Source of the DNA: Falsiroseomonas oryzae
Lineage (GTDB): Bacteria > Pseudomonadota > Alphaproteobacteria > Acetobacterales > Acetobacteraceae
Direction of reading: 5' to 3'
Assembly (NCBI RefSeq): GCF_027856955.1
Contig: NZ_JAPSMD010000007.1
Span: forward strand, 1 to 51,635
DNA length: 51,635 nt
How positions within the stretch are numbered: position 1 is the stretch's first letter; each line of letters begins with the position of its first letter. Of this stretch, positions 51,536 to 51,635 are shown piece by piece. The notes below the pieces were generated by a model. It was given only the letters and a program-made list of their open reading frames with translations. It did no database searches and was not told where the DNA came from. The translations under genes were made by a program, and so were the position numbers.

Positions 51536-51635
51536 TCACGACAGGACCCAGATGTCGCTCTCCAGCACCGCCGGCACGCCGGTGAGGAAGGCGACCAGCA
51601 CGCGGGGCGCGGCGCCGGTGCCGTCCGGGTCGAAC
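51536..51635 (-). CDS. C-terminal end of a secreted repeat protein (partial)
   Basis: Only the last 32 or so residues are inside the window: FDPDGTGAAPRVLVAFLTGV then PAVLESDIWVLS and stop. This ending, with an Asp-Pro-Asp-Gly-Thr-Gly turn, hydrophobic strands and a final Ser-Asp-Ile-x-Val, is typical of the C-terminal region of RTX/type I secreted proteins. It is followed by the truncated RTX gene on the same strand. The identity beyond this is not visible. Confidence 0.6.
   Translation of the reverse strand, partial: FDPDGTGAAPRVLVAFLTGVPAVLESDIWVLS

Noticed and set aside
1-51635. CRISPR array, rRNA or riboswitch
   Set aside because: No regularly spaced repeats, no rRNA signature strings and no recognisable riboswitch core were seen on reading both strands.

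Overview
The window is about 51.6 kb of very GC-rich DNA. It has dense, overlapping genes, ATGA/GTGA/TTGA stop-start overlaps, and many antisense open frames that are only GC shadows. Several traits point to an alphaproteobacterium of the Rhodospirillales, probably Acetobacteraceae (Roseomonas-like): four Bug/TctC-type solute-binding proteins, RTX-type calcium-binding proteins, an esterase next to a ribbon-helix-helix regulator, and a short Lys-rich protein starting MAKGQKRKN. This placement rests on gene content and style, not on a marker gene.

Layout. (1) 1-6.2 kb: 3' part of kdpD, then kdpE, then a MacB-like exporter (ATPase, 787-aa FtsX/MacB-fold permease, HlyD-type adaptor). (2) 6.3-22.3 kb: a CoA-dependent catabolic region. 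An IclR regulator diverges from an operon of enoyl-CoA hydratase, SucC-like and SucD-like CoA ligase subunits, and a three-part HcnABC/opine-oxidase-like flavoprotein. An acyl-CoA ligase, a Rossmann-fold dehydrogenase-like protein, a second enoyl-CoA hydratase, a complete Fbp/Pot-like ABC importer, a hotdog thioesterase and a decayed third enoyl-CoA hydratase follow. (3) 22.6-28.2 kb: accessory region with a PHB-depolymerase-type esterase, an RHH regulator with a likely operator, small proteins, a GFA-family protein and the remains of a lambda-type phage head module.

(4) 28.2-41 kb: a second catabolic region. It holds a D-2-hydroxyacid dehydrogenase, two HpcH/HpaI aldolases, a maleate-isomerase-type racemase, a creatininase-like hydrolase, two tandem Bug proteins, a GntR regulator, an NHL-repeat protein, a dihydropyrimidinase/hydantoinase, a pita-bread (M24/creatinase-fold) hydrolase, a third Bug protein and a hydantoin-racemase-like protein. 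The hydantoinase keeps its full metal site. The M24 protein has lost most metal ligands, the racemase homologue lacks both catalytic cysteines, and the creatininase homologue lacks one ligand. I regard this as the best candidate in the window for undescribed chemistry, perhaps opening of a cyclic amide or imide followed by retro-aldol cleavage.

(5) 41-42.8 kb: a mobile-element graveyard with a multiply broken IS630 transposase and the 3' remnant of a serine recombinase. (6) 42.8-50.8 kb: an orphan molybdenum hydroxylase large subunit, a fourth Bug protein, an orphan peptide-type solute-binding protein, an amidase and a class II aldolase-like protein. (7) 50.8-51.6 kb: an RTX protein truncated at what looks like an IS21-type end, and the C-terminal tail of another secreted repeat protein running off the window. 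No rRNA, intact tRNA or CRISPR array was seen.
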